A stretch of DNA of 64,000 nt, taken from contig NZ_JAADJU010000001.1 of assembly GCF_012933545.1 (NCBI RefSeq), forward strand, positions 434,001 through 498,000, given 5' to 3'. The stretch comes from Rouxiella aceris (GTDB lineage Bacteria > Pseudomonadota > Gammaproteobacteria > Enterobacterales > Enterobacteriaceae). Within the stretch, counting starts at the first letter, position 1. Each line of letters begins with the position of its first letter. Below the pieces are notes generated by a model. The model ran no database searches. It saw only the letters and a list, made by a program, of their open reading frames with translations, and was not told the DNA's origin. Positions 1-9,022 of this stretch are shown here, piece by piece. The translations under genes were made by a program, and so were the position numbers.

Positions 1-92
1 TCAGCAGAGTCACACAAGAGCATTTATTAATACCGATTGAATTGTGACCTACGGGAGTGCGGACAAAAACTTGAACCATTTGGAGATAGTCC

Positions 93-249
93 ATGTACTC
101 ATACGAAGATCGCATACCGGCGGTAAAACTATACATAAAACCAGGGAAACACATCGCAGCTCCCCTTCGTCAGTTGGGTTACCCGACGAAGAATGCTCTC
201 AAAAGCTGATATCGGGAATACGAGCAATCCCATTACCAACACCATGAAC
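93..249 (+). pseudogene. IS3-family transposase OrfA remnant
   Basis: Reading from the ATG at 93 gives a protein beginning MYSYEDR and containing LRQLGYPTKNALKS, the N-terminal helix-turn-helix region of IS3-family OrfA proteins. An in-frame TGA then stands where the family has Trp in the SWYREYEQ segment, so the frame is broken after about 39 codons although similarity continues (YREYEQS). No OrfB follows directly; AT-rich unrelated DNA intervenes before another transposase remnant near 1.65 kb. It is a dead fragment. Whether it belonged to the same element as the downstream OrfB remnant is inference. Confidence 0.6.
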
Positions 250-351
250 ATTAAATTTTGCAGAAGCACCCAGTCTATTCATTAGCCCCCCCTTAAAATA
301 CATAGTTTATATTAAAGTAAACTTGCATTACATGAGCAAAATCGCACTCTG

Positions 352-672
352 CTAGCAAAATTTATTATGTGCAATTGTAATATCTAATGCGCCAATAAAA
401 TACTCAACTTCATAATAAGAAGAACCGAGATCTATAACGTTAAATTTTATTCTTTCAATGTCTTCGGTCTGGGCGAAATTGTATCGAATACTGGGAGTAC
501 TTTGTATTGAAAGTTTTTCGAAAGCACGACCCCATGAACATGAACATTCAAAATTTAATCTTGGCAATTCATTTCCTGAGTCATAGATTACATCTCTACT
601 GAAGCCATTTTTCGATTCACTTATGCTAAAGCAATAGGATAGCATCTGTTTACTTGGATTCTGGCACTCCAC
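352..672 (-). CDS. Hypothetical protein, possible C-terminal half of a frameshifted gene
   Basis: A 106-residue frame begins at a GTG with no convincing ribosome-binding site and overlaps the end of the membrane-protein frame at 621-995 by about 50 bases. It is hydrophilic and Cys-containing (ECQNP near the start, ECSCSWG in the middle) and has no motif I recognise. The upstream frame loses its character exactly where this one opens, so the two may be halves of one gene split by a frameshift near 670. The other reading is two small overlapping genes. No function is assigned. Confidence 0.35.
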   Translation of the reverse strand: MECQNPSKQMLSYCFSISESKNGFSRDVIYDSGNELPRLNFECSCSWGRAFEKLSIQSTPSIRYNFAQTEDIERIKFNVIDLGSSYYEVEYFIGALDITIAHNKFC

Positions 673-995
673 TGAAATACATTTTTAAAAAACTTATTCG
701 TTATTTTATTATAAAATCCAAAACCATAATGGAGAAAAAAATTATTATATTCATTGTAATAATAAAAAAATATACTAAAACCAGCACCAACGAAAATTAA
801 TAATGGAAACCATTTTTTTCTAAACAAACACCAGCAGAATGAAGTAACAAAAAAAACAACGGCAACCTTAAGAATAAATACGTCATAATTGCCGTATTTT
901 TGATATCTCGTTAAATCAACATTAATGTAAGAAAGCATTAAGCTTAATGATGACAATAGTGGTAATTTAAATATTTTCTGTTGCCAACTCACCAT
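621..995 (-). CDS. Small membrane protein, unknown function
   Basis: The ATG at 995 is chosen because an AGGAAAA stretch lies just upstream; the frame can be extended to 1055. About 124 residues follow with two or three hydrophobic segments (roughly residues 12-25, 40-58 and 63-75), the last running into an aromatic FFYYYNEYNNFF stretch. I recognise no family. Small polytopic proteins beside IS debris in T6SS-bearing genomes are sometimes immunity proteins, but nothing here proves that. The C-terminus overlaps the frame at 352-672, which suggests a frameshift. Confidence 0.4.
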   Translation of the reverse strand: MVSWQQKIFKLPLLSSLSLMLSYINVDLTRYQKYGNYDVFILKVAVVFFVTSFCWCLFRKKWFPLLIFVGAGFSIFFYYYNEYNNFFLHYGFGFYNKITNKFFKNVFQWSARIQVNRCYPIALA

Positions 996-1632
996 AATAT
1001 TTTCCTGTTTATTTAACAGTCGAATTTTTTTTGGGTTAAGAATCACTAAATCCATAATGTAAATTCATACTGCTGTAATAAATAGGTGGTATTATTCTAA
1101 AATTACTGGCAAGCGTTATTATCGTAAAAAAATATGCAAAAGAATTCCTTTACCTAATGCGTGACATTATAATATCCAGAAAAAACAAGAGGAGTTATTA
1201 CGTTCTATTGTGAAGAGACCTGAAAAACACCATCAATTAATATAAAAATCACCTTACCAAGAAAATTCCTCTTCCATTTTATTTTTTAGCTTGCATTTTT
1301 ATAGTCTAAATTAATGGAAATAATTACCAGCTAAAATAAAATTGCACCAGCAATATTCTTAGTAAGCCAAAAACTTATAATTTTAATAAAACCGATTATA
1401 AATTATATATACATTACTTAAATTAAGTTAATGCAAAAAGATGTAAAAAACAACGCATCAATTTAATTAGTCTACTTACAAACTGGTTTTTTATAATTTG
1501 TTGTCTATTGGTTTACTTTTAGTGATTATTTTAAGGCCAGAAAATATTTTATCAATGTTGAACTATAAGCTTAAAATGGTTAATTATATTGTATTATTTA
1601 AAATTTAAGATACGTTATACTAATTTAATCTT
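996..1632. other. AT-rich gap, no gene seen
   Basis: This stretch is very AT-rich with long A and T tracts and no frame that looks coding on either strand. It separates the small membrane gene from a transposase remnant and resembles foreign, silenced-type intergenic DNA (inference from composition only). Confidence 0.5.
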
Positions 1633-1649
1633 GTGAATAAAATATACGT

Positions 1650-2372
1650 GAGGAATTCTTTCCCATGCTCCGACTCCAACCGGTGTCCGAATTACGGAAT
1701 GATAAAACTTCCGCGAACGGAGGCTATGCTGTTGAAAGTCCTTCGGCACCGAAAAGAAAATTATCTATCACGGAAACAGGTAGAATTAAGCACGCCGAAG
1801 ACCAAAAGTCTACCGTAATTACCGCCCATAAAGTTACCCGCGATGTCCCGCCCCTACGTATTGGATGAGTGACATGACCTATATAAGGACGCGTGAAGGC
1901 TGGTTATATTTGGCCGTTGTTCTCGATCTCTTCTCAAGGCGGGTTATCGGCTGGAGCATAGGAAGGCGAATGACAGCAGAGTTAGTGATGGATGCACTAT
2001 TGATGGCGGTATGGCGACGCAAACCACCGGCCAAGGTGTTGATCCATTAAGATAGTGTTCTAAATATACGAGCGAAAGATGTCAGCATTTTATGACAGCT
2101 CACAATTAAAAAGCAACATGAGTCATCGGGATAATTGCCATAATAACGCAGTGGCAGAAAGCTTTTTCCAGTTGCTAAAACGGGAACGCATAAAGAAACG
2201 GATCTATAAAAATAAGGAAGAAGCGAAGGCAGATATCTTCGATTATGTGGAGATGTTTTATAATGCTAAACGCCGCCACAGTGCCTGTGAGGGGCAATCC
2301 CCTGCAGTTTATGAAAGTGCCTGGTTTATGAGGCACGGAACCGTCCAGGAAACTGGGGTCTATTCAGAATGA
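1650..2372 (+). pseudogene. IS3-family transposase OrfB remnant (frameshifted)
   Basis: Pieces of an IS3-family integrase appear in several frames. Around 1780-1870 there are LSTPKTKS and AHKVTRD. At 1865-2050 there is [19 protein letters not shown] and FSRRVIGWS, the DDE-core region with its first Asp. At 2079-2372 come NCHNNAVAESFFQLLKRERI and FDYVEMFYNAKRRH, carrying the final catalytic Glu. The expected HSDQGSQY segment at about 2045-2070 is scrambled by a stop and a frameshift, and an RRGNCHDN-type stretch reads SHRDNCHNN. The element cannot encode an active transposase. Confidence 0.8.
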
Positions 2373-2528
2373 GTGAATCTTTGTAGCGGGAGAACGACGG
2401 GGATATTGCAGGAAAGGGGCGGAGGAAAGATTCTATTTTGATGCTAATCATATCTTTTCTGGTTAGTACTTGCTCATATTGTGAACCGCGTTAGTGTGAT
2501 AAGCATCGTTTGCCAAAAGGTTAAGACA

Positions 2529-3752
2529 ATGAATGCCATAGAGCAGCATGCTGCAGCACTTCTGGATAGTGTTGCACGATGGAATGAAGTAACAACTCTG
2601 GCTAAATTACGCTATCAGGCCGAGTTGGCTCCTGATTTCAGCCTTATGGACTGGCTGAAGAATGACGAACTGGCTCTTTCACGCTATCTGCGATTTTTGC
2701 TTTCTCCTGATGAAACGCATGGGCAGTCAGCGCTGTTTTTAAAGGGATTTATCTCCCTCATTGAAAAAAGTGGACACGATAGTCCTATAGCTACCGGAGG
2801 TTGCCATCATAACGTCAGGGTTGATTATGAAGTCACTATTGAAAACAGAAGAAAGATAGACCTGTTGATCGCGTCTTCAGAGGGTGTTATTGCTATCGAA
2901 AATAAGCCATGGGCAGTAGATCAGGAAAATCAGTTACGGGATTATGCGTTATGGCTGAACAAACGTGAAAGACCATGGAAGTTAATTTATTTATGCAATC
3001 AGGAACCGGGTGAGTGGACTCTTCCTGACAATACACCTGAAATGCTGAAGCAACATATCCTCACAATATCCTGGCATGAAGTTGTCGAATGGCTGAATGT
3101 GTGTTTATTGCATGTTCGGGCAGGTGCGGTCAGAATATTTGTTGAATCATTGATCAAATATATAAACCAGTCTATTAATGGTGAGTTCATAATGGATAAT
3201 AGCCGTGAGTTGTCAGAAATCATCCGCAAGGATAGTCACTCTATAGAATCAGCATTTATGATTTTTAACCAGATGAGTGAGGTTCGCCGTGATTTATTCA
3301 AAGAGTTAATTTCTGATTTAAATGATCACTTTACTGATTACCCTTTTGCTATTGAGATCTCTGATGTTGAACCATCGAGTCGGTGGGCCGGTTTTTACAT
3401 ACCGTTAAGCCCAGATGGTGTTTATTCTTTGTGCTGGGAATTTGACAGAACAAATTATAACGGCTTGTATTTTGGGATATCAGGAAAAGGTAAGAACGAA
3501 GAACATGAAGCTATAATCGGCACGGCTATATCTGACATTTTTCCACACATGCAGGGTAAACCCAGTAAACATTGGTCATGGTGGACTTGGGATCTCGATC
3601 CGCAAGGGAAAAACCGTATTCCTCAAAACTGGGGTAATGATGGCGCTACCTGGGCGAAGTTGGGTGCACGTAATGAAGACAGTATTTTTGATGCCCTGAG
3701 TGAAGTGATTCTGACGGTTCACAAAAAGCTAGATATGAATCTGTTCCGATAA
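2529..3752 (+). CDS. PD-(D/E)XK nuclease superfamily protein
   Basis: A 407-residue protein whose start at the ATG in 2529 is preceded by AAAAGG; a GTG at 2481 would extend it by 16 residues. Residues about 30-75 (DWLKNDELALSRYLRFLL) and the block RKIDLLIASSEGVIAIENKPWA near residue 110 form the D-x(n)-E-x-K core of PD-(D/E)XK nucleases of the PDDEXK_4 type. The C-terminal part is rich in Trp (KHWSWWTWDLD) and may bind a ligand or partner. It stands alone between IS remnants and a 280-bp gap, so no partner points to restriction, repair or defence. The family call is fairly safe; the role is unknown. Confidence 0.7.
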   Translation: MNAIEQHAAALLDSVARWNEVTTLAKLRYQAELAPDFSLMDWLKNDELALSRYLRFLLSPDETHGQSALFLKGFISLIEKSGHDSPIATGGCHHNVRVDYEVTIENRRKIDLLIASSEGVIAIENKPWAVDQENQLRDYALWLNKRERPWKLIYLCNQEPGEWTLPDNTPEMLKQHILTISWHEVVEWLNVCLLHVRAGAVRIFVESLIKYINQSINGEFIMDNSRELSEIIRKDSHSIESAFMIFNQMSEVRRDLFKELISDLNDHFTDYPFAIEISDVEPSSRWAGFYIPLSPDGVYSLCWEFDRTNYNGLYFGISGKGKNEEHEAIIGTAISDIFPHMQGKPSKHWSWWTWDLDPQGKNRIPQNWGNDGATWAKLGARNEDSIFDALSEVILTVHKKLDMNLFR

Positions 3753-4030
3753 TGCTCTGCTCCCGCTGCTTAACACATTGTGATTTGAATCAGCGGGGAC
3801 TCAGCAGTAAGCGCTCATGACCCATTTTATTGAGAATCATGAACAAGGACGGGAATGTTTTCCGGGATTGTGAAGGGTTGAGCAAGCCTAGCAGCGCGGT
3901 AATGTTTTTACACCAACCCAGAACAGTTTGAAAACGAGAATCTCGTTTAGGGTTGTGTCCACATTACTTGGGTAGGATCAATTGGCCGGTCATGCCGGCC
4001 AATCACGCGATTTAAGCACTCACTGATTTG

Positions 4031-4993
4031 TTATCGATATAACTTGGCAATATCTTCGTCCGTGCGATTACCATAAATTTCAATCTGCGCTAGTGCTGTC
4101 TCGATTTGCTGAAACTCAGGCGCGGTCAGTTCAACATCTGCTGCACCAAAGTTTTCCTTAAACCGTGCTTCACTACGCATGCCTGGGATCGGCACAATAA
4201 AATCATTTTTATGCAGCATCCACGCCAGCGAAATCTGTGCGGCAGTGGCCTGTTTTTGACTGGCGAATTGATCTAGCAAATCAATTAACGGCTGATTGGC
4301 CAGGATATTTTCTTTGTAATAGCGGGTAATACCTTTGCGCACATCATCGCCAGTGAACTTGCTTTGTGCATTATGTTTACCGCTCAGGAATCCGCTGGCC
4401 AATGGAGAGAAAGGAACGAAGCCGATGTTCAACTCAGCGCAAGCTGGAATAACATCCTTCTCGAACATTCTTTCCATGATGGAGTACTCACTTTGAATCG
4501 CGGTTAAAGGAGTTACGGCATGCGCGCGACGCAACTCTTGCTCCGTGGCCTGCGATTGGCCCCAACCGCGAATCTTACCGTCCTTGATAAGCTCCCCCAT
4601 ACATTCTGCGACTTCCTCTACCGGAATATCTTTATTCACCCGGTGTTGATAATAGAGATCGATATAGTCGGTTTGTAATCGCTGCAATGACGCATCAAGA
4701 TGCGCGGTGATAATGGCCTTAAGCGACTTATCCCGCGTATCAGAAATATGCAGTTTAGTTGCCAGGATGGCTTGCTGGCGTAGCGGTTTCAGTGCTTCAC
4801 CGACAATCGATTCATTGTCACCTGCACCATAAACTTCAGCAGTGTCAAAGAAGTTGCAGCCCATTTCAAAGGCGCGGCGTATCAGTCGGATCGATTCTCC
4901 ACGTTCGGGCGCGGGACCATAACCATGACTAAATCCCATACAGCCAAGACCGATAGCCGAAACGTTGAGTTCTCGCAGTTTTCTGGATTTCAT
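4031..4993 (-). CDS. Aldo/keto reductase
   Basis: A 320-residue NADPH-dependent aldo/keto reductase of the YajO/IolS-like branch. The catalytic tetrad is visible: Asp50 and Tyr55 in FFDTAEVYG, Lys80 in LATKLHI and His117 in LYYQHRV. The C-terminal SLAWMLHKNDFIVPIPGMRS segment is the usual cofactor phosphate-binding end. The start has GAGG upstream. It would reduce carbonyls to alcohols in the cytosol; the substrate cannot be read from sequence. It lies downstream of an SDR fragment and an MFS gene on the same strand, so the three may once have been one operon. Confidence 0.88.
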   Translation of the reverse strand: MKSRKLRELNVSAIGLGCMGFSHGYGPAPERGESIRLIRRAFEMGCNFFDTAEVYGAGDNESIVGEALKPLRQQAILATKLHISDTRDKSLKAIITAHLDASLQRLQTDYIDLYYQHRVNKDIPVEEVAECMGELIKDGKIRGWGQSQATEQELRRAHAVTPLTAIQSEYSIMERMFEKDVIPACAELNIGFVPFSPLASGFLSGKHNAQSKFTGDDVRKGITRYYKENILANQPLIDLLDQFASQKQATAAQISLAWMLHKNDFIVPIPGMRSEARFKENFGAADVELTAPEFQQIETALAQIEIYGNRTDEDIAKLYR

Positions 4994-5030
4994 TCTAAAA
5001 CCTCAATCACATGATTTAAGACGGAAGCAC

Positions 5031-5192
5031 TTATTTCTCTAGTTCCTTTGCCAGAGCATTAATACGATCCGCGCGACAAGCGGCCAATACGATTTTTGCC
5101 CCCTGGCTTGCCAGAAGGCGAGCTGTCGCTTCACCGACGCCACTGCTGGCGCCGGTAATGACAATGACTTTCCCCGTCATGTTGTTGTGCAT
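5031..5192 (-). pseudogene. Truncated short-chain dehydrogenase (N-terminal 53 residues)
   Basis: A 53-codon frame begins [20 protein letters not shown], the Rossmann TGxxxGxG of classical SDRs, and ends after the second helix (ALAKELEK) with TAA. The active-site Ser, Tyr and Lys and the rest of a roughly 245-residue enzyme are absent. It resembles the SDR remnant at 16146-16254, which is also cut off early. An internal deletion next to the aldo/keto reductase gene is the simplest explanation. It is not expected to be an enzyme. Confidence 0.75.
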
Positions 5193-5211
5193 AACGACTT
5201 CTGAAGAAGAG

Positions 5212-6405
5212 TTAATGGATCGGTAGTGGGCGAACCCGGCTTATTATCAATAGTGCTGCAATAATCAGAGTAACGGCGCTGCCGATGACCGCACCGTATG
5301 GGCCTGAGTGATCGATTAGAACGCCGCCAAGTCCTGCACCTAAGGTGATAGCAAATTGAATCGCTGCGACTTGCAATCCTCCACCACTTTCAGCCTCATC
5401 GGAAACTGTACGTGTTACCCAGGTTGACCAGGCAACAGGTACGGCACCGAACAAGAATCCCCAAAGCACCATGAAAACTGAAACACCGATCGTCGACTGC
5501 CCGACATATAGCAGTGCAACAGCCAGCAGGGCCATGATCAGGGGAACAAGTGCGAGCGTTAAACGCAGGCTGTAACGCAACATATGTCCTGCGAATGAGG
5601 TTCCGACAATGTTCGCTACACCAAAGCAAAACAGCAGTGTTGATACGCCATTGACGCCAAAGCCTACTGCATGCTCAAGATAAGGGCGTAAGTAGGTGAA
5701 GAAGGCAAAGTGCCCACCAAAGACCAGCGCCATCCCGAGGATACCCGCCCCAAATTGCGGTCTTTTCAACAAGCCGAATAGCGTCGCCAGAGTTGACTGA
5801 CTGTTAGGTTTCATCTCCGGCAACACACGCCACTGCCATAGGATGCCGATCAGTCCCAGCATCGCCGTTACGCCGAATACGCCTCGCCAGCCAATCAAAC
5901 CACCTAACCAGGTACCAACTGGCGCAGCAATAGCCATCGCAATCGAAACGCCGCCAAAGATGATGGAAAGCGCGCGAGGGATTTTGGTTACTGGAACCAA
6001 TCGCATTGCAATTGCCGCAGCCATCGACCAAAAGCCGCCGAGAGAAACGCCCAGTAACACTCGACCAGCAATCAGCGTGCTGTAGTGAGTTGAAAGACTG
6101 ACCAGCACATTTGAGGCAATAAAAAACAGGCTAAACATCATCAGCACATGGCGACGATCGAGTCGACGCGTTGCGGCCGCGATGAATAGGCTGGCAATGG
6201 TTCCTACAACTGAAGTTGCCGTGACGGCCTGGCCTGCCATACCTTCAGTAATGTTAAGTGCGGATGCGATCGGTGTCAGAAGGCTAATAGGCAGCAACTC
6301 CGCTGTAACCAGACAAATCACGCTAAATGAAAGTGAAAATATCGCGCTCCATTGCGCCTTTACTGAGGCTTGCCGAGTTTCTTCTATGACTGAGGTTTGG
6401 CTCAT
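5212..6405 (-). CDS. MFS transporter, NepI-like DHA1 family
   Basis: A 397-residue major facilitator protein with 12 predicted membrane helices. The start at 6405 (MSQTSVIEE) is preferred over 6438 because CCAGAG lies upstream and the length matches the family. The order [31 protein letters not shown] (loop 2-3 basic motif), [14 protein letters not shown] and [17 protein letters not shown] follows the purine-ribonucleoside efflux protein NepI and its relatives as I recall them. It is transcribed divergently from the LysR gene at 6537, which probably regulates it. The substrate is not certain. Confidence 0.8.
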   Translation of the reverse strand: MSQTSVIEETRQASVKAQWSAIFSLSFSVICLVTAELLPISLLTPIASALNITEGMAGQAVTATSVVGTIASLFIAAATRRLDRRHVLMMFSLFFIASNVLVSLSTHYSTLIAGRVLLGVSLGGFWSMAAAIAMRLVPVTKIPRALSIIFGGVSIAMAIAAPVGTWLGGLIGWRGVFGVTAMLGLIGILWQWRVLPEMKPNSQSTLATLFGLLKRPQFGAGILGMALVFGGHFAFFTYLRPYLEHAVGFGVNGVSTLLFCFGVANIVGTSFAGHMLRYSLRLTLALVPLIMALLAVALLYVGQSTIGVSVFMVLWGFLFGAVPVAWSTWVTRTVSDEAESGGGLQVAAIQFAITLGAGLGGVLIDHSGPYGAVIGSAVTLIIAALLIISRVRPLPIH

Positions 6406-6536
6406 AAATAACATCTCTGGTGATTTCAACAACGACAAACGATGCAGAAAGAATTGAAAATCAGAACAGAGTGTAGAGAATGTGCAACTATCTCAGAAGT
6501 GGCATACTTTGATTACTAGCATGAGGTAAATTCATA

Positions 6537-7433
6537 ATGACTACGATTAACTACAACGGATTGTCGGTATTCATCGTTGTCGCACGCGAAAAAAGCTTTA
6601 CTAAAGCGGCGGCAGAATTAGGTATTTCTCAGTCTGCTGTCAGCCACAGCATTAACGCGCTGGAAGAAAGTCTGGGCATGCGGCTGCTTACCCGAACGAC
6701 GCGCGGGGCGGCCCCCACCGAAGCAGGGGAAAGGCTGCTTTCTAATCTTGCACCCTATTATTCAGGCATTCAGGCTGAACTTGCGGCGTTAACTGAGCTG
6801 CGCGAAAAACCTTCGGGGACTATCCGCATTAGCGCACATGACCATGCGGCCACAACAATTTTGTGGCCCAAGCTGGCACCGCTTTTGCGGGAATATCCCG
6901 ATATTAATATTGAGATAAATATTGAGTATGGACTGATCAATATCGTCACCGAGCGCTTTGATGCGGGAGTCAGGAACGGAAGCCAAATAGCCAATGACAT
7001 GATTGCCATGCGAATTTCGCCTGACTACAGAATGCTTGTTGTAGGCTCTCCTGATTATTTCAGCCGCCATCCTACCCCGCAAACGCCTCATGAATTGATA
7101 TCACATAATTGTGCCAATCTTCGGCTTGCTACCCATGGTGGCTTGTACGCATGGGAATTCGCTTATGAGGGTAAGAGCCTGAACGTTCAGGTCTCCGGCC
7201 AAATGATTTTCAATACTTCTCCACAGATGCTGACTGCAGCGGTCGAGGGATATGGATTAGCATTTGCCCCAGAAGATATTCTTCAGCCTTACATTGAATC
7301 CGGTCAGCTAATTGCCGTACTTGAAGAGTGGAGCCCCTATGTTCCAGGTTATCATCTTTATTACCCCAGTCGCCGACACGCCTTGCCCGCTTTTCAACTG
7401 GTTCTTGAGGCATTGCGATTGCCTACCAGCTAA
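6537..7433 (+). CDS. LysR-family transcriptional regulator
   Basis: A 298-residue LysR regulator with an N-terminal winged helix-turn-helix (residues about 8-65, KSFTKAAAELGISQSAVSHS) and a periplasmic-binding-like effector domain beginning near residue 90 (GTIRISAHDHAATTILWPKL). GAGGT precedes the ATG at good spacing. It is divergent from the MFS gene across about 130 bases, the usual arrangement for a LysR regulator and its target. It is clearly paralogous to the LysR at 9848-10741: both share LWPKL, YPDINIE, AGVR and LVVGSPDYF blocks. Confidence 0.9.
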   Translation: MTTINYNGLSVFIVVAREKSFTKAAAELGISQSAVSHSINALEESLGMRLLTRTTRGAAPTEAGERLLSNLAPYYSGIQAELAALTELREKPSGTIRISAHDHAATTILWPKLAPLLREYPDINIEINIEYGLINIVTERFDAGVRNGSQIANDMIAMRISPDYRMLVVGSPDYFSRHPTPQTPHELISHNCANLRLATHGGLYAWEFAYEGKSLNVQVSGQMIFNTSPQMLTAAVEGYGLAFAPEDILQPYIESGQLIAVLEEWSPYVPGYHLYYPSRRHALPAFQLVLEALRLPTS

Positions 7434-7910
7434 TGTATTCAGATTGGAAGTTTTACCCCAGTTAATTACTCGCAGCGCGCAAGGAACTTTTTTCGGATGG
7501 TCTTTCATGTTCACCCCTGGGGGGTGGCCTATCCTTATCGGGATAATACCCCTCACGGCCAACAGATATTATTTAAGCTATGCATCGCCTACTGCATTTT
7601 CAATCATGTTTTATTGCATACTGACATGAGTCAAACTCATAAGTTTATCTCTTATAAAACTCAACAGTGTAAAATATTAGCAATGTTATAATTGCACTCA
7701 TTGTCTTTTTATGTCATTAAATGCAAATAAACTTCAATCTAAGATTGATGAAAATCCCTCATATTAGCATTTGGTTTTTCACCATAGTGCCACCCATAAA
7801 GTTGCTATATTCTCAATTTATCACTTGGTGATTAAAATCATTTTCAGATAGATTCATGTTCTCAATATTCACATTCCAAAGTGAAATGAAGGAATATCTA
7901 CGGAGATAAT
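7434..7910. other. Intergenic region upstream of the DUF2255 gene
   Basis: About 480 bases with no convincing gene. The first third is GC-balanced and contains a short CACCCC/GGGGTG inverted repeat near 7513-7528. From about 7690 on it is AT-rich and probably carries the promoter for the exported DUF2255, cupin and CMD genes. No clear operator was found. Confidence 0.4.
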
Positions 7911-8444
7911 ATGCGACTCACTAATAAGTTAATAAAATTACCTATATTAATAGTTGGTTCTTTAGCAATTTCATCCTTGTGCTATGCTGCAACCTCCGAT
8001 ACGACTTCTCCTGATTCTGTTCAAACGCTGAGTGCACGAGACGCTAGCTTATCGCCTGTGCAATGGTCTCCGAATGAGCTTAGCCAAATAATAAAAGCCG
8101 ATGATCTTCACATCGCGCCCTTTCGTGAAGATGGAAAAACATATGGCACGCCAACATGGATTTGGTGTGTTGAGGTTGATGGCAACCTGTACGTTCGGGC
8201 ATACAACGGTCAGCGTTCAAGTTGGTATCAGGCCGCCTTGCGAGAAAAAGCAGGGAAAATTGTTGCTGCAGGCATGACTAAAGAAGTCAGATTTGAATCT
8301 GTTCAAGGCGATATCAATACGCAGATCGACAACGCCTATAAAGAAAAATATCAGGGTAGTGGCTATCTGAATCATATGATCACTGGCGGCTCAAGAAATG
8401 CCACTATCAAAATTGTTCCTCTAAAAATAAATAGTGCAAGTTGA
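7911..8444 (+). CDS. Exported DUF2255-family protein
   Basis: A 177-residue protein starting after GGAG. Residues 1 to about 27 form a signal peptide (MRLTNK, hydrophobic core, then SSLCYA before ATSD). After a 25-residue linker, VQWSPNELSQIIKADDLHIA to the end matches the DUF2255 fold and aligns almost residue by residue with the leaderless protein at 10986-11360, including GTPTWIWCVEV and YVRAYNGQRSSWYQ. The function is unknown; relatives are small cytosolic proteins, so a secreted form is unusual. A cupin and a CMD lipoprotein follow in the same direction, probably in one operon. Confidence 0.8.
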   Translation: MRLTNKLIKLPILIVGSLAISSLCYAATSDTTSPDSVQTLSARDASLSPVQWSPNELSQIIKADDLHIAPFREDGKTYGTPTWIWCVEVDGNLYVRAYNGQRSSWYQAALREKAGKIVAAGMTKEVRFESVQGDINTQIDNAYKEKYQGSGYLNHMITGGSRNATIKIVPLKINSAS

Positions 8445-8490
8445 GCACATTGGAAATGCAATTTAGTCTGTTTATTATCAGGAGATAATT

Positions 8491-9012
8491 ATGTCCCGAA
8501 TAACCTCTGCATCATTTTTTTTAACACTCGCTGCCAGTTTTTCAACATTGGCGGCTAATAGTGATATTTCTTATGCGGTTTCTGCCAAACCCGTTAAAGA
8601 GAACGTCATTATCAGTAAAAATGGCAGTCGCCCATGGGTCACCGGTGCAGAGTCGAATTTTACCGGTACGGTGCGCATTGAACCTCTTTTTACTCAGCCA
8701 AAATCTCCGGTCAGAACCACCGTTGGGCATGTCAATTTTGAGCCTGGCGCCCGCAGCGCCTGGCACACACATCCCTTAGGACAAACCCTGGTGATCACCT
8801 CAGGATCCGGCTGGACGCAGGAATGGGGAGGAGAGAGGAAAACAGTCCATGCCGGAGACATTATCCATTGCCCACCGGGCGTGAAACACTGGCATGGCGC
8901 GACAGCATCTACCGGCATGTCACATCTGGCGATTCAGGAAGGCACGCCTGAGGGCAAAAATGTTGAGTGGATGGAAAAGGTGTCAGATCAGCAATATAGC
9001 AATGAATCATAA
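8491..9012 (+). CDS. Exported cupin-domain protein
   Basis: A 173-residue protein with AGGAG upstream of the ATG and an N-terminal signal peptide (about 22 residues, ending TLAA). The rest is a single cupin: motif 1 contains AWHTHPLGQ with metal-ligand His residues, and motif 2 contains PPGVKHWHGA. It closely parallels the leaderless cupin at 15745-16149 (TGTVRI, EPGAR, HTHPLGQ, KHWHGA, EKVSD). Such cupins are related to hydroxynitrile lyases and CMD-associated cupins. The exported copy sits between a DUF2255 and a CMD gene, so it probably acts with them in the periplasm (inference). Confidence 0.82.
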   Translation: MSRITSASFFLTLAASFSTLAANSDISYAVSAKPVKENVIISKNGSRPWVTGAESNFTGTVRIEPLFTQPKSPVRTTVGHVNFEPGARSAWHTHPLGQTLVITSGSGWTQEWGGERKTVHAGDIIHCPPGVKHWHGATASTGMSHLAIQEGTPEGKNVEWMEKVSDQQYSNES

Positions 9013-9022
9013 GGATTGATCT

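Noticed and set aside
44..247. 67-codon frame at the left edge
   Set aside because: It is the wrong frame over an IS3 OrfA remnant, which is readable from 93 in another frame.
7312..7691. Plus-strand frames over the end of the LysR gene and beyond
   Set aside because: They overlap the real LysR coding frame, lack ribosome-binding sites and show no family features.
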